From positions 2,249,801 to 2,313,800 of the forward strand of contig CM055097.1 of assembly GCA_029204225.1 (NCBI GenBank): a stretch of DNA of 64,000 bases. The letters run 5' to 3'. The position numbers were made by a program, and so were the translations under genes. The stretch's first letter is position 1, and each line of letters starts with the position of its first letter. Under the pieces are notes generated by a model, which was given only the letters and a program-made list of their open reading frames with translations, did no database searches and was not told the origin of the DNA. This document shows positions 36,192 to 49,284 of the stretch, in pieces. Source of the stretch: Diphasiastrum complanatum. Lineage: Eukaryota; Streptophyta; Lycopodiopsida; Lycopodiales; Lycopodiaceae.

Positions 36192-39100
36192 TATAACCAG
36201 AAAAATATACAGTTTTGTGGTGTGATAAATTACTTGATCTAGACTCATCTATTCAGTAATGGCAACTCTAAGCGAGAGTGTCCTCAATGAGTCAAGAAAA
36301 TTGGAAGGAGCCGACAACTATGCAGTTTGGAAATTCAAACTGAAAAACATTTTGATGGAAAAGGAGCTATGGGAGATCGTGACAAGTGAAGAGACAAGGT
36401 CAGTGATTGAAGAAGATCAGCGGACATTTGACAGGAGAAAACGGAAAGCACAAAATTTCATCAACTTATCAGTTTGAGATTCAATTATTCCCTACATTTC
36501 GGATTCAGAAGGACCAAAAGAAGCATGGAATATGTTGAAGGCATTGTTTGAGACCACAAACACATCTCGAGTGCTATTCCTGAAGACGAAACTGCACACA
36601 TTGCGGATGTATGATGGTGCAACTGTTGTTGATCACCTACTGAAGATCAAAGAGATTCATGACCAATTAGCAGCAGTTGGAGAGCGAGTACAGGACCGTG
36701 AGATCGTGCAGTTGACATTGAATAGTTTGAGTGAGTCACATCACATGTTTGTGACAAGTATAGCCACACGGAAAAATCTTCCAACCTATGAAGAGCTAGG
36801 TGGATTGCTTTTGCAGGAAGAACAATGTCAAGAGAACTTGAGTTATCACAACTAGGGATTTGATTAAGCTCTTGCAATGAGAGGACGTGTTGGCAGATTT
36901 GGTCGCGGAAGACACCAATCAAGAGGTGGAAACTCATATCGTCCCAACAATTTCAAGAACAATCCAATGATGGCCCAAATTGAGGCAATTGGAATCAAGG
37001 CCGAGGTCAAGGACGCGGCTATTCCAAGCAAAATAAACATGGAAATTGTAGGTGTTGCAACAAACCTGGCCACTGGGAGCGTGAATGCTTCAAGAAACAG
37101 AAGGAGATAGAACAAAAAAAAGACAAATGGCAAGCGGGCAATTATGCTGATCAACATCAATTTGATGATGATTGTTATGAAGACAATTATGCTGATCAAC
37201 ATCAATAAGATGATGGTCAATATGAAGATGATATAGGTAAGAGTTCAAACTTGTTCATTACAACATTAATGACAAGTGATGAAGCCAAGGATACCTGGTA
37301 CATTGATAGTGGTGCATCCAAGCACATGACTTCAAGGAAAGAGTAGTTTTTAGAACTCAAGGAAACTCACAATGGTGATGAAGTTGGACAAGCCGATGGC
37401 AAATTGCTATATCTTAAAGGAATAAGAGTGGTACCAGTGAAGTTAGCCATCGAGAAGATAAAGTGAATAAGCAATGTGCAATATGTACCTGGCTTAGCTA
37501 ACAATCTACTATCTGTTGGGACGATGGCTGATCAACAACTCAAGGTTGAGTTTGACAATGACAAATGTCTTGTCAAAGACATCAAGAATCACTACAAAGT
37601 GATTGCTATAGGAGCTAGAGTCAACGGGAATCGACTCTACAAATTGAATGCGAGATCTTTTGCTCAAGTTATGGTAAGCACGGTTGATAGTTGAAGTGAT
37701 CTTTGGCATCAACGATTTGGTCATATTAGTGCTCAAAGTTTACAGATTCTCAAAAGAGGTAATCTAATTATAGGATTGCCTGATATTTCTTTTGAAGGAA
37801 AAATTTGTGAAGGTTGCATTTTGGGAAAACAACACAGAGACAATTTTCCCAAAAGTGGAGCAAGGAGAGCCAGTGGCATCCTAGATCTTGTCCACAATGA
37901 TCTATGTGGACCTATGCAGACTAGATCTCTTAGTGGCTACATGATGTTGCATCAAAACTTTGAGATCTGATGGAGGTGGTGAGTATTTTTTGACATAATT
38001 TATTTCTGCAAAGATCAAGGGATCAAGAGGCAGACCACAACACCTTATTCACCACAACAAAATGGAGTTGCAGAACGAAAGAACAGATCTATTGTTGAGA
38101 TGGCCAGGGAAATGCTCAAAAGCAAGGGTCTGCTAAACACCTTTTGAGCAGAAGCTTGTAGCAGAGCTACGCACATCCTGAATCGGTGTCCTACAAAATC
38201 CGTGGAAGGTAAGACACCTCATGAAGCTGTCACTGGAAAGAAACCTAATATTTCTCATTTGAGAGTATTTGGTTGTGATGCTTATGCTCATATTCCTGAT
38301 GAGAAACGAAGGAAATAAGATGCAAAAGCTATCAAGTGTATTTTTGTTGGATATGATGAGAAGGCCAAGGCATACAGGATGTATGACACAAATGCACAGA
38401 AGCTTGTAATTTCTAGGGATGCTACATTTGACGAGATGGGCCGAGGTGAACAATCTGAAGGAATCATTGAACCTTTTGATGAGGGAGCAAAAGTACAGGT
38501 CAAGAAGGAAGTGGGTTTTGATATAGAAAATCCATTGGACAAAGGCAAGCCTGATGCTAAAATTCCCAAGAGAGTACCTAAATGGTACTTATCAGTCACA
38601 GATGGTGCAAAGAAGGGAGATACTCCCGAATCTAGTGAGCAGGGAGAGCTCAGAAGATCAAGTAGAAATCAAAAACCTCCTGCAAGATTAGAGATGAATC
38701 TAGCCCTAATGGAATCTGTGCTCAAGACTCAAGAACCAAAAACTTTTGATAAAGCAAAGGAGCACGAGGAGTGGCGTGAAGCTATGGAAACAGAAATGGA
38801 AGCTATATCAAAAAATAGGACTTGGAACTTGGTTGAGCTACCTGATGGTAAGACGCCTATCACTTGCAAATGGATATACAAGATCAAATATGGAGTTGAT
38901 GGTCAACTCAAAAAATACAAAGCACGGTTGGTTGCGAGAGGATTTGAGCAGTAGAAAGGTATTGATTTTGAGTAAACCATCGCACCCGTAGCTAAGATGG
39001 TAACTATACGTTCTGTCATTGCTATTTCTGCTTTCTATGGCTGGAAGATCCAGCAAATGGATGTTAAATCTGCTTTTCTTAATGGAGTGTTGGATGAAGA

Positions 39101-40276
39101 GGTGTACTTAGTACAACCTCAAGGATTTATTGAACCAGGGAGAGAGCACCTTGTTTGTAAGCTCAACAAAGCTATTTATGGATTGAAGCAAGCACCACTG
39201 TGTGGTACTCTTGCATTGATGAACACTTTAAGCGAAGGGGAATGGTAAAGAGTGATGCTGATCCTAATCTTTACATTCTAGGACAAGATTCAGATATAGT
39301 GTTCATTGTGCTGTACGTGGATGATTTGATTGTTACAGGAAGTAATGAGAGCTTAATTGATGAAATAAAATCAGATCTTTCCAATGCTTTTGACATGAGT
39401 GATCTAGGATTGATGCACTATTGTCTTGGCATTGAAGTATGGCAAAAGGAAAATGTGGTCTTTCTTACACAAAGCAAATATGCACGAGATTTGCTTTATA
39501 AGTTCAATATGCAGGATTGTAAGCCTTTGAGTACACCTATGGATGTCAACACAAAGCTTATTGCATATGATAAATATGAGAAAGTGGATGCTTATTTGTA
39601 TAGACAGCTTTTGGGTAGTTTGATTTATTTGACACACACACGACCTGATATTTCTTATGCTGTTGGTGTTGTTAGTCAATTTATGCAAGATCCTAGTCAA
39701 ACACATTGGAAGTCTGCTAAACGTATTCTCAGATACATTCGAGGGACATTGAATTTTGGTTTGAAGAATGATCAGCCTGAAGTGCCAATATTGATAGGAT
39801 ATACAGATGCTGATTGGGCAGGTAATATTGATGACAAAAGGTCTACCAGTGGTCATACATTCAGTTATAGTACAGCTGCAGTTTCATGGAGCAGCAAAAA
39901 GCAACCTACAGTAGCCTTATCCTCGACGGAAGCTGAATATCGAGCACTCAGCAATGCTGCACAAGAAGCGGTATGGTTACGAAGATTGCTTGTGGATTTA
40001 GGTCAACCACAGGTGGATGCAATTATTATATCTTGCGACAATCAAAGCTGCATTCACCTTGCCAAAAATCTAGTTCTACATGCTCGAACCAAGCACATCA
40101 AAATACATTATCATTTTGTTCGAGAGAAAATTCTTGATGGAGCCATTGATCTTGTTTTCTGTAAATCCGAAGATCAAGTGGCATATATTTTTACTAAGTT
40201 ATTAGGTAGATGTAAATTTGAAAAGTTTCGTACTCTACTAGGAATAGAAGAATGTAATTTTATCATTGAGGGAGAG

Positions 40277-40499
40277 TGTTAGAAATCAATGATAAACTTC
40301 ATTGTTACACTTCTTAGTTACTGTTTACGATGTACTTTATTACTAGCTGTAACTAGTCGTTGGCTAGTCTAGTAGTCTACTCCTAGGTTCTCCCTCTCTA
40401 TCAGGGTCTAGGGTTTATATGTACATTTTACATTCAATATGTAGTAGTGTGATAGATTGATAGTGCATGTTCTTCTCCCGGCTTCTTTGGTGATTGCTT
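40277..40499 (+). repeat. Right LTR of copia fossil 1 (partial, 223 bp)
   Basis: It begins TGTTAGAAATC directly after the purine run 'gagggagag' and matches the left LTR up to 'tgattgctt'. There it meets the sequence of copia fossil 2. Confidence 0.9.
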
Positions 40500-42316
40500 C
40501 CAGTTGAGGTGTGATCTTGTATTTTTGAGGTGCATTGATTGGTGGGTACCAAACCTTCTCTATAAAACTTACGAGTTTTTGGATGTACTGCTTATGTGAA
40601 GATTTCTCATGATCTCAAAAAGAAGCTCAACTTCCAGAGTATCAAATGTATTTTCATCAGCTACACTACTTCAGATCAAGCCTAAAAGTTGCCCAATCCC
40701 ATCGAGTCAAAAATATTCACTAGTCGGAATGTCATCTTCATCAAAGATCAGTTTATCGACTTCAAAGAAAAAGGCAGTGCCCATGTAGCCGACATGTTGG
40801 ATTCTTCTGACATATTGAACTTCCCAGTTCCTCAGTCGACTATTCCCATTGAAGGTCCAAGCTCATCTACTTGCGATGAACAACATATCAACGACGAATT
40901 AGAAGATGATGATATTGCAGCTCAACAACTACAGTATGATAAAAAAGATCAACTTCCTCTATTTCCCAGAAGATCATCAAGAGCTAGCAGATCACCTATA
41001 AGGTATATCGACGAGTCTACAGCCTACCTTGTTAAAAGAAGACAAGTCAATGCTATCTTCTGAATTCGACATGACTGATCTGGGCGAAGCTCATTTCTGC
41101 CTTGGTATTCAAATCCATAGAGATAGAAATCGAAAGTTGGTCTACATTACTTAATAGATGTATATCTACAATATGTTAGTCATATATAATTTGGTTAATT
41201 GCAAGTTAGCTCTCTCACCAATGGAACTAGGTCTCAAATTGTCAAAGGGCCAGTGTCCTCAAACAATTCAAGGGAGGCAGCAGATGCATGAGTATCCTTA
41301 ACATTTTATTATAGGATCTCTTATGTACGCCATGATCTGTAGCAGGCCAGACATAGATTTTGCAGTCAGCTCTCTAAGTCAGTATATGACCAACCTTGGT
41401 GCAACACATTGGAAGGCTCTTATGAGAGTCATGAGATATTTTCGAGCTACTATGGACTTTTGCATTTCTTATGGAACAGTCGACAATGACAAACTCAATT
41501 TACTCATTGGTTTTACGAATGCAAGTTGGACAAGAGATGTAGACACTCATAACTCCACTTTTGGATTACATTCTTTCTCAACAATGGTCCTATCTCCTAG
41601 AACACTCGCAAGCAATCTTCGATAGCTCTATCTTCTACAGAATCAGAGTATATCGCAACCTCACAAGCTACAAAGGAAGCAATTTGGTTGAGAAACTTAC
41701 TTTCAGATATCAGTCTGAATCAATATGCTCCGACATTATTATTTTGTGATAATCAAAGTGCCATTGTCTTGTCAGCCAAACCTAGATTTCATTATAGGAG
41801 TAAGCACATTAAACTGAAGTATCACTATGTCAAAAGCAAAGTTCTGGACAAAGAGGTCAGACTGCAGTACTGTTGAATGCAAGATATGACAGCGAATATT
41901 TTTACTAAAGCATTAAGCTTGGATGCACACATAAAATTTTGTGCAGAACTAAGTTTAAAGCTCAAGGCATTCATGGATTCAGATTAAGGGGGAGTGTTGG
42001 ATTATTCAGTTAAAAAAACACAATTGAAAGCACCCGACCGGATCAATCACCACAACACAACGTCAAGTGCAACAAGAATGCAGAATTACTCTCTTCAAAC
42101 TGTATATTCAAGAACTGCTAATAAGTACAAAGATGAGTTCCTTAAAAACACTCAAAGGGCTCGTAAAAGAAAGATGGCCCGATAACTCTAGAACTAAGCA
42201 CACGTGGTGCCGTCAAAATAGGAAAGCACTGTATAAGTCGATCATTGCTATTTTAACTCTCTGCCTCAATGATCAACGTCACTTTTCATTTTAGAGTATA
42301 CTCTATTCATGGAACA
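40500..42316 (+). mobile_element. Ty1/copia fossil 2 (3' portion)
   Basis: A plus-strand copia fragment of a different family from fossil 1. It runs from the integrase C-terminal part (SHDLKKKLNFQSIKCIFI, near 40.6 kb) through reverse transcriptase remnants to RNase H (CDNQSAIVLS, near 41.76 kb). It has a clear polypurine tract ('aagggggag') and one LTR. The left part of the element is absent. It is broken, with several breaks. Confidence 0.85.
41995..42316 (+). repeat. LTR of copia fossil 2 (~322 bp)
   Basis: It starts TGTTGGATTATTCAG just after the polypurine tract and probably ends GGAACA, giving TGTT...AACA termini. The right end is inferred from these termini and from the start of the next element. 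Confidence 0.65.
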
Positions 42317-45300
42317 TACCTCCATGATAGCATTACAAGTAAAAGCTTTTTAAAGAACTTGGTCTAAGCCAAGTTTAGCTCTAAAAGTTTCAAACTTTTC
42401 TTTACTTAAAGCTTTTGTAAATATATCAGCAGCTTCTAACAACGTAGAACAATGTACAATACCAATGTCTTCAGATTGTAATTTTTCACGCACAAAGTGA
42501 TATTTTACTTCAATATGTTTTGTCCTTGCGTGAAAGATTGGATTTCTAGCCAATTGTATTCCGCTTTGACTGTCACTAAAAATAACAGTGGAATTTTTCT
42601 GCTTCATGCCAATCTCACATAACAACTTACGTAGCCAAATAGCTTCCTGGGTAGCAGAACTCAATGCTTTATATTCGGCTTCTGTGGAAGAAAGAGAAAT
42701 AGTATCTTGCTTCTTGCTAGACCATGAAAAACAGCCGCTACCAAAATTGAAGGTATAACCTGTTGTTGACTTTCTATCATCTATACTTCCAGCCCAATCA
42801 GCGTCAACATAACCTTGCAACTTAGGTAAAACACTTTGTCTTTTGTAGACTAGATCAAGGTTCGGTGTACCTTTTACATATCTCAAAATCCATTTTGCAG
42901 CTTTCCAATGGTTCAAAGTGGGTGATGACATGAATTGGCTAATCAAACTTACAGCATAGCAGATATCAGGACGTGTAGTTGTAAGATATATTAAACTTCC
43001 AACTAGCTGACGAAATAGTGTAGTATCAACATGTGCACTATCATCAATACGAGATAATTTCTTACCAGCTTCGCAAGGGGTGATGGAAGGTTTGCACTTT
43101 GTCATGTGAAATCTCTCCAATATCTCGCCTACATACTTGTTTTGACATAACCTGATATCACTACTAGTTTGCCATACTCCGACACCCAAGCAATAGTGCA
43201 TAAGATCTAAATCTGTCATCTCAAATTGCTTGCACAAGTTGGATTTGATAGAACGAGTAAGGTTCTCATCATTGCCAATGATAATGATATCATCAATGTA
43301 AAGTACAATCAAGGCAATGCTGTCATCATTTATAAGAACATAAAGATCTGGATCTGAATTTGTTCTTACAAATCCATGTGAAAGAAAGTAACTGTCAATG
43401 CATCCATACCATGCGCGTGGCGCTTGTTTAAGGCCATAAAGTGCTTTGCGTAATTTACATACTTTATGTTCTTGTCCTTTTGCCATGAAGCCTTGCGGTT
43501 GGACCATGTAAACTTCTTCTTCTAAGTCACCATTCAAAAAAGCAGACTTCACATCCATTTGATGGATTTTCCACCCAAAATGAGATGCTAAGGCAATGAT
43601 AAGGCGTAGCGTAGTCCACTTAGCCACTGGAGCAAATGTTTCTTCATAGTCAATTCCTAACCCTTCACAACTAGGCGTGCCTTATACTTTGCTATTGTGC
43701 CATCCGCATGAAACTTTGTTCTAAGCACCCATTTGTTATCAATGGGTTTCTTTCCAAGTGGTAGATCAACTAACTCCCATGTATCATGTCTTTGGCTTCT
43801 TCCATTGCCCTTTGCACTCTTTGTGATCTTTTGCCTCATCAAAGGTTGATGGCTCTCGACACTTCAAAATGTCAATCATTAGGGCATAGTTCACATGATA
43901 ACGATCGGGAGACTTCCTTTACCGTGTTGATCTTCTCACTTCACTTTGTGTGCTAGATCCTGTTTGATTTAGCTTTGCGTCATTCATGATCTGTTCATAC
44001 CATTTTGGTATCTTAGATTCAGGTGATACACTATGTGGAGAGTACGTATCCCAAGGAAGTAATGTCTCTTACTTCCAACCGGTTTCTCCTTCATTGCTCC
44101 TATTGGCAAGTACCTCCCCTTAGGCTCTTGAATAGGTGATGTTCTTTCATATTTGCCCTCTCGACTTTCATCCTCACGTGCATCATTTTGTGGAGCATCT
44201 TCATCATTTTCTTCTTCCAGTATTGTGGGAAGTCTCTTGATGCTTTCACCTTTTGCATGGTCTTCATCTTCACACCTATGCGTTTCATCAAAGATCACAT
44301 CTTCGCTAATGTGAATCTTGTTCATTACAGGATCAAAACACCTGTAAGCTTTTGTTCTTTCATCATAACCGACGAAGATACACTTGATTGCTTTGGCATC
44401 AAGTTTCTTTCGCTCATCCTTTGGCACATGTACATAGGCCTTACATCCAATGACACGAGATTTGTCAATTTTTGGCTTTATTCCAGTAAATGCTTCTTCA
44501 TGAGTCACATTTGGAACCGCAACTGTAGGGCTCCTGCTTTGCAAGAATGTTGTCGCGCTGCACGCTTCCGACCAAAGTGAATCGGTCAAGCCCATTTGCT
44601 TCATCATGGAGCGTGCACTCTCCATAATAGTTCTATTTTTCCGTTCAGCTACACCATTACTATGCAGCGTGTGTGACTCTGTGAATTGTCTTTTAATGCC
44701 ATGTTCTTTGCAAAAGTCTTCAAAATCATCAGATATTTATATTCACCCCCTCTATCAGATCTTAGCACTTTTATGCGTGCCTCTAGTTGGTTCTCTATCA
44801 AAGTTTTGAACTCCTTGAAGCGAGCAAAAGCATCAGATTTCTTCTTCAAGAAATAAATCCATGTCCTTCTCGAGTAATCATCTTTGAAAGTCATAAAATA
44901 ATATGCTTTCCCCAACGACATGGTCTTCATTGGACCGCACAGGTGGCTGTGAATTAGTTCCAGCGGTTTCTTAGCTCTTGCAGCTCCACCTTTCTTGAAT
45001 GTCTCTCTGTGATGCTTTCCCATGATGCATCCTTCACATATTGCATGGTGATCATCCTGCAATGCTGATAAGCCTATTACCATCTTCAGCTTCTCCATCA
45101 ATCTCAAGCTCCCATAGTTCAAATGACCAAGTCTTCTGTGCCATAACTCGGATTGAGATGCTGTTGAGATGCCCAAACCATATTCACCTGGTTTTACAGC
45201 ATCTAATTTATAAAGGCTCTTGAATAGGTGGTGTTCTTTCATATTTGCCCTCTCGACTTTCGTCCTCACGTGCATCATTTTGTGGAGCATCTTCATCATT

Positions 45301-47606
45301 TTCTTCTTCCAGTACTGTGGGAAGTCTCTTGATGCTTTCACCTTTTGCATGGTCTTCATCTTCACACCTATGCGTTTCATCAAAGATCACATCTTTGCTA
45401 ATGTGAATCTTGTTCATTACAGGATCAAAACACCTGTAAGCTTTTGTTCTTTCATCATAACCGACGAAGATACACTTGATTGCTTTGGCATCAAGTTTCT
45501 TTCGCTCATCCTTTGGCACATGTACATAGGCCTTACATCCAATGACACGAGATTTGTCAATTTTTGTCTTTATTCCAGTAAATGCTTCTTCATGAGTCAC
45601 ATTTGGAACCGCAACTGTAGGGCTCCTGTTTTGCAAGAACGTTGCCGCACTGCACGCTTCCGACCAAAGTGAATCGGTCAAGCCCATTTGCTTCATCATG
45701 GAGCGTGCACTCTCCATAATAGTTCTGTTTTTTCGTTCAGCTACACCATTACTATGCGGCGTGTGTGACTGTGTGAATTGTCTTTTAATGCCATGTTCTT
45801 TGCAAAAGTCTTCAAAATCATCAGATTTATATTCACCCCCTCTATCAGATCTTAGCACTTTTATGCGTGCCTCTAGTTAGTTCTCTACCAAAGTTTTGAA
45901 CTCCTTGAAGCGAGCAAAAGCGTCAGATTTCTTCTTCAAGAAATAAATCCATGTCCTTCTCGAGTAATCATCTTTGAAAGTCATAAAATAATATGCTTTC
46001 CCCAACGACATGGTCTTCATTGGACCGCACAGGTGGCTATGAATTAGTTCCAGCGGTTTCTTAGCTCTTGCAGCTCCACCTTTCTTGAATGTCTCTCTGT
46101 GATACTTTCCCATGATGCATCCTTCACATATTGCATGGTGATCATCCTGCAATGCTGATAAGCCTATTACCATCTTCAGCTTCTCCATCAATCTGAAGCT
46201 CCCATAGTTCAAATGACCAAGTCTTCTGTGCATAACTCGGATTGAGATGTTGTTGAGATGCCCAAACCATATTCACCTGGTTTTGCAGCATCCAATTCAT
46301 AAAGGCCACAGTTACTATCTCTATAACCCTTTGCCACCACTTTGTGGTTATGGTTCGTATCCTTCATAAGGCATCCATCCTTGACAAATTCAACTTTAAG
46401 ATGTTGATTTGCCATTACACCAACAGAAAGCAAACTCTTTTTGAGTCCGGGAACATAAAGTACATTAGGGATATTTTTAATTTTGCCATCAGGAAATTGC
46501 ACAGGTGCATTGCCCACACCTTGTATCTGGCATTCCTCTCCATTGGCTTGAGTGACCTTATCCCCATCATGGATTGGTGAGAATTTTTCAAACCAATCAC
46601 GTTTTCCGGTCATATGCCTTGTGGCGCCTGAATCTATGAACCATCTGGCACCATCATCAACTTGGGATGCCAATGCCGATGAGAAAACACTTGTCTCGTC
46701 ATCTTCTCCATCATCTTTGGCAATGTTTCCTTGTTGAGTCACTTTTCTCACCTTTATGTCTGCTTTCTTCTTATAACACTCGCGTGCCCAATGGCCCGGT
46801 TTGTGGCAATAGTAACATTTTCCTTACTTCTTCTTTTTCCCTTTTGAAGACGATTCTCCTTCGTCATCATCATCCTTGGATTTCTTAGGAATCCTTTTCC
46901 ATCCTTTCTACTTGCCTTTAGCAAGCAAGGCTTGATCCTCCTGTGGAGTTTGTCTTGACTTCACCACTTCATGACGCTGCTCTTCTTGCAACATGATTCC
47001 GTGGAAGTCTTCAAAAGTAGGCAACCTCTCCCTTGAAGCAATGCCGCTCACAAACATCTGTAGCCCTTCCGAGACGTCGCTCATTGTGGTATGTACCAAT
47101 TCAATATCTCTGATTGGTTTTCCAATTGCCACAAGTTGATCTCTCAACTCCTTTATCCTGGTGAAGAAGGATCCCATTGATTCATTTTCTTCCATCCTTA
47201 CTGTGTTCAATCTCGACTTCAAGAACATGGCTCGAGCTGGATTTCAAGTTTGAAATTGCATTCTAAGAGCTTCCCAAGCTCCCCTAGCCATCGTGGCATC
47301 ACTTATGCGAGTGATGACATGGTCTTTCACTGAAAGATTGATCAAGGATAATGCTCTCTGTGCCTTTTTATCAAAGGCCCTTATGTCACCTGGAGTGGTA
47401 TTTGGTCGGACTTCAATACCTGCCACGATTTCCCACAACTCTTTTTCCATCAAAATGCTCTTCATTTTGAATTTCCAGATGTTGTAGTTAGAAGCCCCAT
47501 CAAGTTTGCTTGCATCGCCCAAAATTGCCTCATTGATGTTTGCCATTTTTGAACTGCTTAAAACTTCTCCTGTAGGCTATAAAGTGTATGCTAGAGCCAA
47601 CCGTGA
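42317..47606 (-). mobile_element. Ty1/copia fossil 3, antisense
   Basis: A copia element on the minus strand with gag (ATG at 47546, MANINEAILGDASKL), zinc knuckle (CYYCHKPGHWARECYK, near 46.8 kb), protease (DSGATRHMTG), GAG-pre-integrase and integrase segments, and a long open reverse transcriptase-RNase H stretch (42350-43627, with YIDDIIIIGND and SSTEAEYKALS). Its gag is a clear relative of that of fossil 1. The integrase part carries an internal direct repeat. The 3' LTR is not seen where fossil 2 abuts it. It is broken, with a handful of breaks, and looks younger than the other copia relics. Confidence 0.92.
44120..46305 (-). repeat. Internal ~1.09-kb direct repeat in copia fossil 3
   Basis: Two head-to-tail copies of about 1,092 bp lie within the integrase-coding part. 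Both contain the same GAG-pre-integrase block (HHAICEGCIMGK) and the same downstream block (NVTHEEAFTGIK). They are nearly identical, so the duplication is recent relative to the element's insertion. Confidence 0.88.
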
Positions 47607-48191
47607 TGTCAGAAATCGATAATAATGACCTGCAATTTTTAGCTTACCAGGCCACCCGCCGCTCTTTCGCCAAATTGAAAGCCAAATTGGCATCATTTTC
47701 CAAAATGCTTCACGTCACCAACTCCCAGCTTCCTGCCCAGTAGAATGGTGAAATCACTTCTGGCGCACTTTGAACACTTTCTCCACGGCAATCACTCTAT
47801 TTTGGTGTACCCAGTCAGGGTGCCCTTCGTTTGGAGGCTATAGCCTTTCGTTTGGTCAAAATAGGCTAAAGGAGGTGAAAATAAGGGCAATTAGGGTTTT
47901 TGAACTGTTTCTTCAATGTGAAGAAACTTCACCCTTCAAAGACTTGGGACCCAACAATTTTTTCAGTTTGAAGATTTTTAATGAAGTTGCAATGCACTTT
48001 GCACTTCAGACCCCTTCAGACTCTTTCACTTCAATCCAACGGATCCTTTAGATCCAACGACCCACCCATTGTGAAATGACCATCGTTGATATGTATGAAT
48101 CAAGATCAGACGACTGTCAACGCATTTGTGCGTTGATTAAAGGCCCTCGAAGTACTGAACACTAGCTGGTGATCACGACTGAGCGCGCGAC
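47607..48191 (-). repeat. Probable 5' LTR of copia fossil 3
   Basis: On the minus strand the sequence before gag ends TTCTGACA, a typical LTR end. A TGTC start at about 48191 would give matching TGTC...GACA termini and about 585 bp. There is no second copy in the window, so the outer end is a guess. Confidence 0.4.
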
Positions 48192-48389
48192 AGCTCCCGC
48201 GACCTCTCCTCCTTCTCTCTCTACTTGCGATGGAGTTTTCTCACTCCTTCACGGGCTATGGCAGCTCCTCATTAATCGCACTAGCTGCCTTCCTCCTCCA
48301 TGGCTAGTCGCGACCTTCCTACCGCAGAATCGCGCTACCAGGCCGCCCATTCATAGCCTTTCACAGCTTTGAAAACATACTCCTACAAG
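48192..48389. other. Spacer between copia fossil 3 and the GGTACT array
   Basis: Fairly GC-rich sequence without a recognised feature. It ends in a short palindrome 'ctcctacaaggag', which may mark an element boundary. Confidence 0.35.
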
Positions 48390-48394
48390 GAGAT

Positions 48395-49045
48395 TTGGTA
48401 CTTGAATTGGTAGTTTTAGTAGTAATCAGCTGCTTTTGATTTTGGTAGTTATTTACCCTGGTACTGTAATTTCTTTGAGGGTTTAGGGTTAGGGTGGTAC
48501 TTTAGTTGCTTATGGTACTTAAGTAGAACTTTGCTGTTTTTGGTACTTAGATTTGAACTTTGGTACTTTATCTTATTTTGGTGCTTACTTAGCTAGGTAC
48601 TTTATTTGCTTTTGGTGCTTAAATATATCTTTAGCTGCATCTGGTACTTAAGTAGTACTAATCTTGGTACTTTTATTGATTTTGGTACTTTGGTACTTTT
48701 TATGCTTTTGGTACTTTTGTACTTAGCTGGTACTTTGGTAGTAATCAACAAATTTTGGTCCTTAATTTAGTACTTAATTATTTCTTTAGCTGCATTTGGT
48801 ACTTAAGTAGTAGTTATTTTGGTACTTATACTGAATTTGGTACTTTGGTACTTTTCATGCTTTTGGTACTTTTGTATTTAGCTGGTACTTTGGTAGTAAT
48901 CAGCAGATTTTGGTCTTTAATTTAGTACTTTTGGAACTTTAGCTGCTTTTGTACTTTAGCAGATTCTTCTACATAGCTTTTAGTTTAAAAAAATTGCTTA
49001 TGGTAGCTTCTTTTGGTACTTTATTTGGTTATTTGGTACTTTCTA
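48395..49045. repeat. GGTACT(T)-rich irregular repeat array
   Basis: I count about 21 GGTACT motifs in roughly 650 bp, mostly as 'tttggtactt' and spaced irregularly at 10-70 bp, plus near-matches such as 'ggtgctt' and 'agtactt'. About eight more, in both orientations (ggtact and agtacc), lie at 49.63-49.83 kb, and a pair near 49.31 kb. GTAC is self-complementary, so each site could be read from either strand. The flanking sequence lacks the motif. The pattern resembles subterminal binding-site arrays of DNA transposons. Confidence 0.85.
48625..48935. repeat. 155-bp tandem duplication inside the GGTACT array
   Basis: The phrase 'tttagctgcat' then 'tggtacttaagtagta' recurs 155 bp apart (48630 and 48785), and both copies run on through 'tttggtactttggtactttt' and 'ttagctggtactttggtagt'. 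Part of the array therefore grew by segmental duplication. Confidence 0.82.
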
Positions 49046-49284
49046 TGTGAGGATTTACAGTGAACAGTTTGTGTTAAAATTAACAATTTGTTGTGTAGGA
49101 AAAAACAAAATGGATGAGTATCTGATCTTGTGAAAGTTTTGCTACTCAGCCGAGGAGCTTCATGAAGAGTATGGCTTGAGCCTAGATGGCAAGTTGGCAA
49201 AAGACCTGCTAGACATTGATCTGCCAGACAATAAGTGGCTGATGGTGTTCAGGCTGGAATACAAAAAAAATGTTAAGATATATC

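Larger units (their letters stand above)
35127..40499 (+). mobile_element. Ty1/copia retrotransposon fossil 1
   Basis: A near-full-length copia element on the plus strand. In order it has a left LTR, primer-binding site, leader with 80-bp repeats, gag (from 36259), zinc knuckle, protease (DSGASKHMT, near 37.3 kb), integrase, reverse transcriptase (YVDDLIVTG, near 39.3 kb) and RNase H ending near 40.28 kb. A right LTR follows, cut short where the next element begins. It is broken, with several breaks across gag and pol, although the RT-RNase H part is still a long open stretch. The LTRs differ at about 12 of 223 shared bases (about 5%), suggesting insertion a few million years ago under usual plant substitution rates. 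Confidence 0.92.

Noticed and set aside
39404-39856. 150-aa antisense frame
   Set aside because: It is the shadow of the copia reverse transcriptase on the other strand.
44188-45672. 130- and 150-aa plus-strand frames
   Set aside because: They mirror the antisense copia integrase region and appear twice only because that region is repeated.
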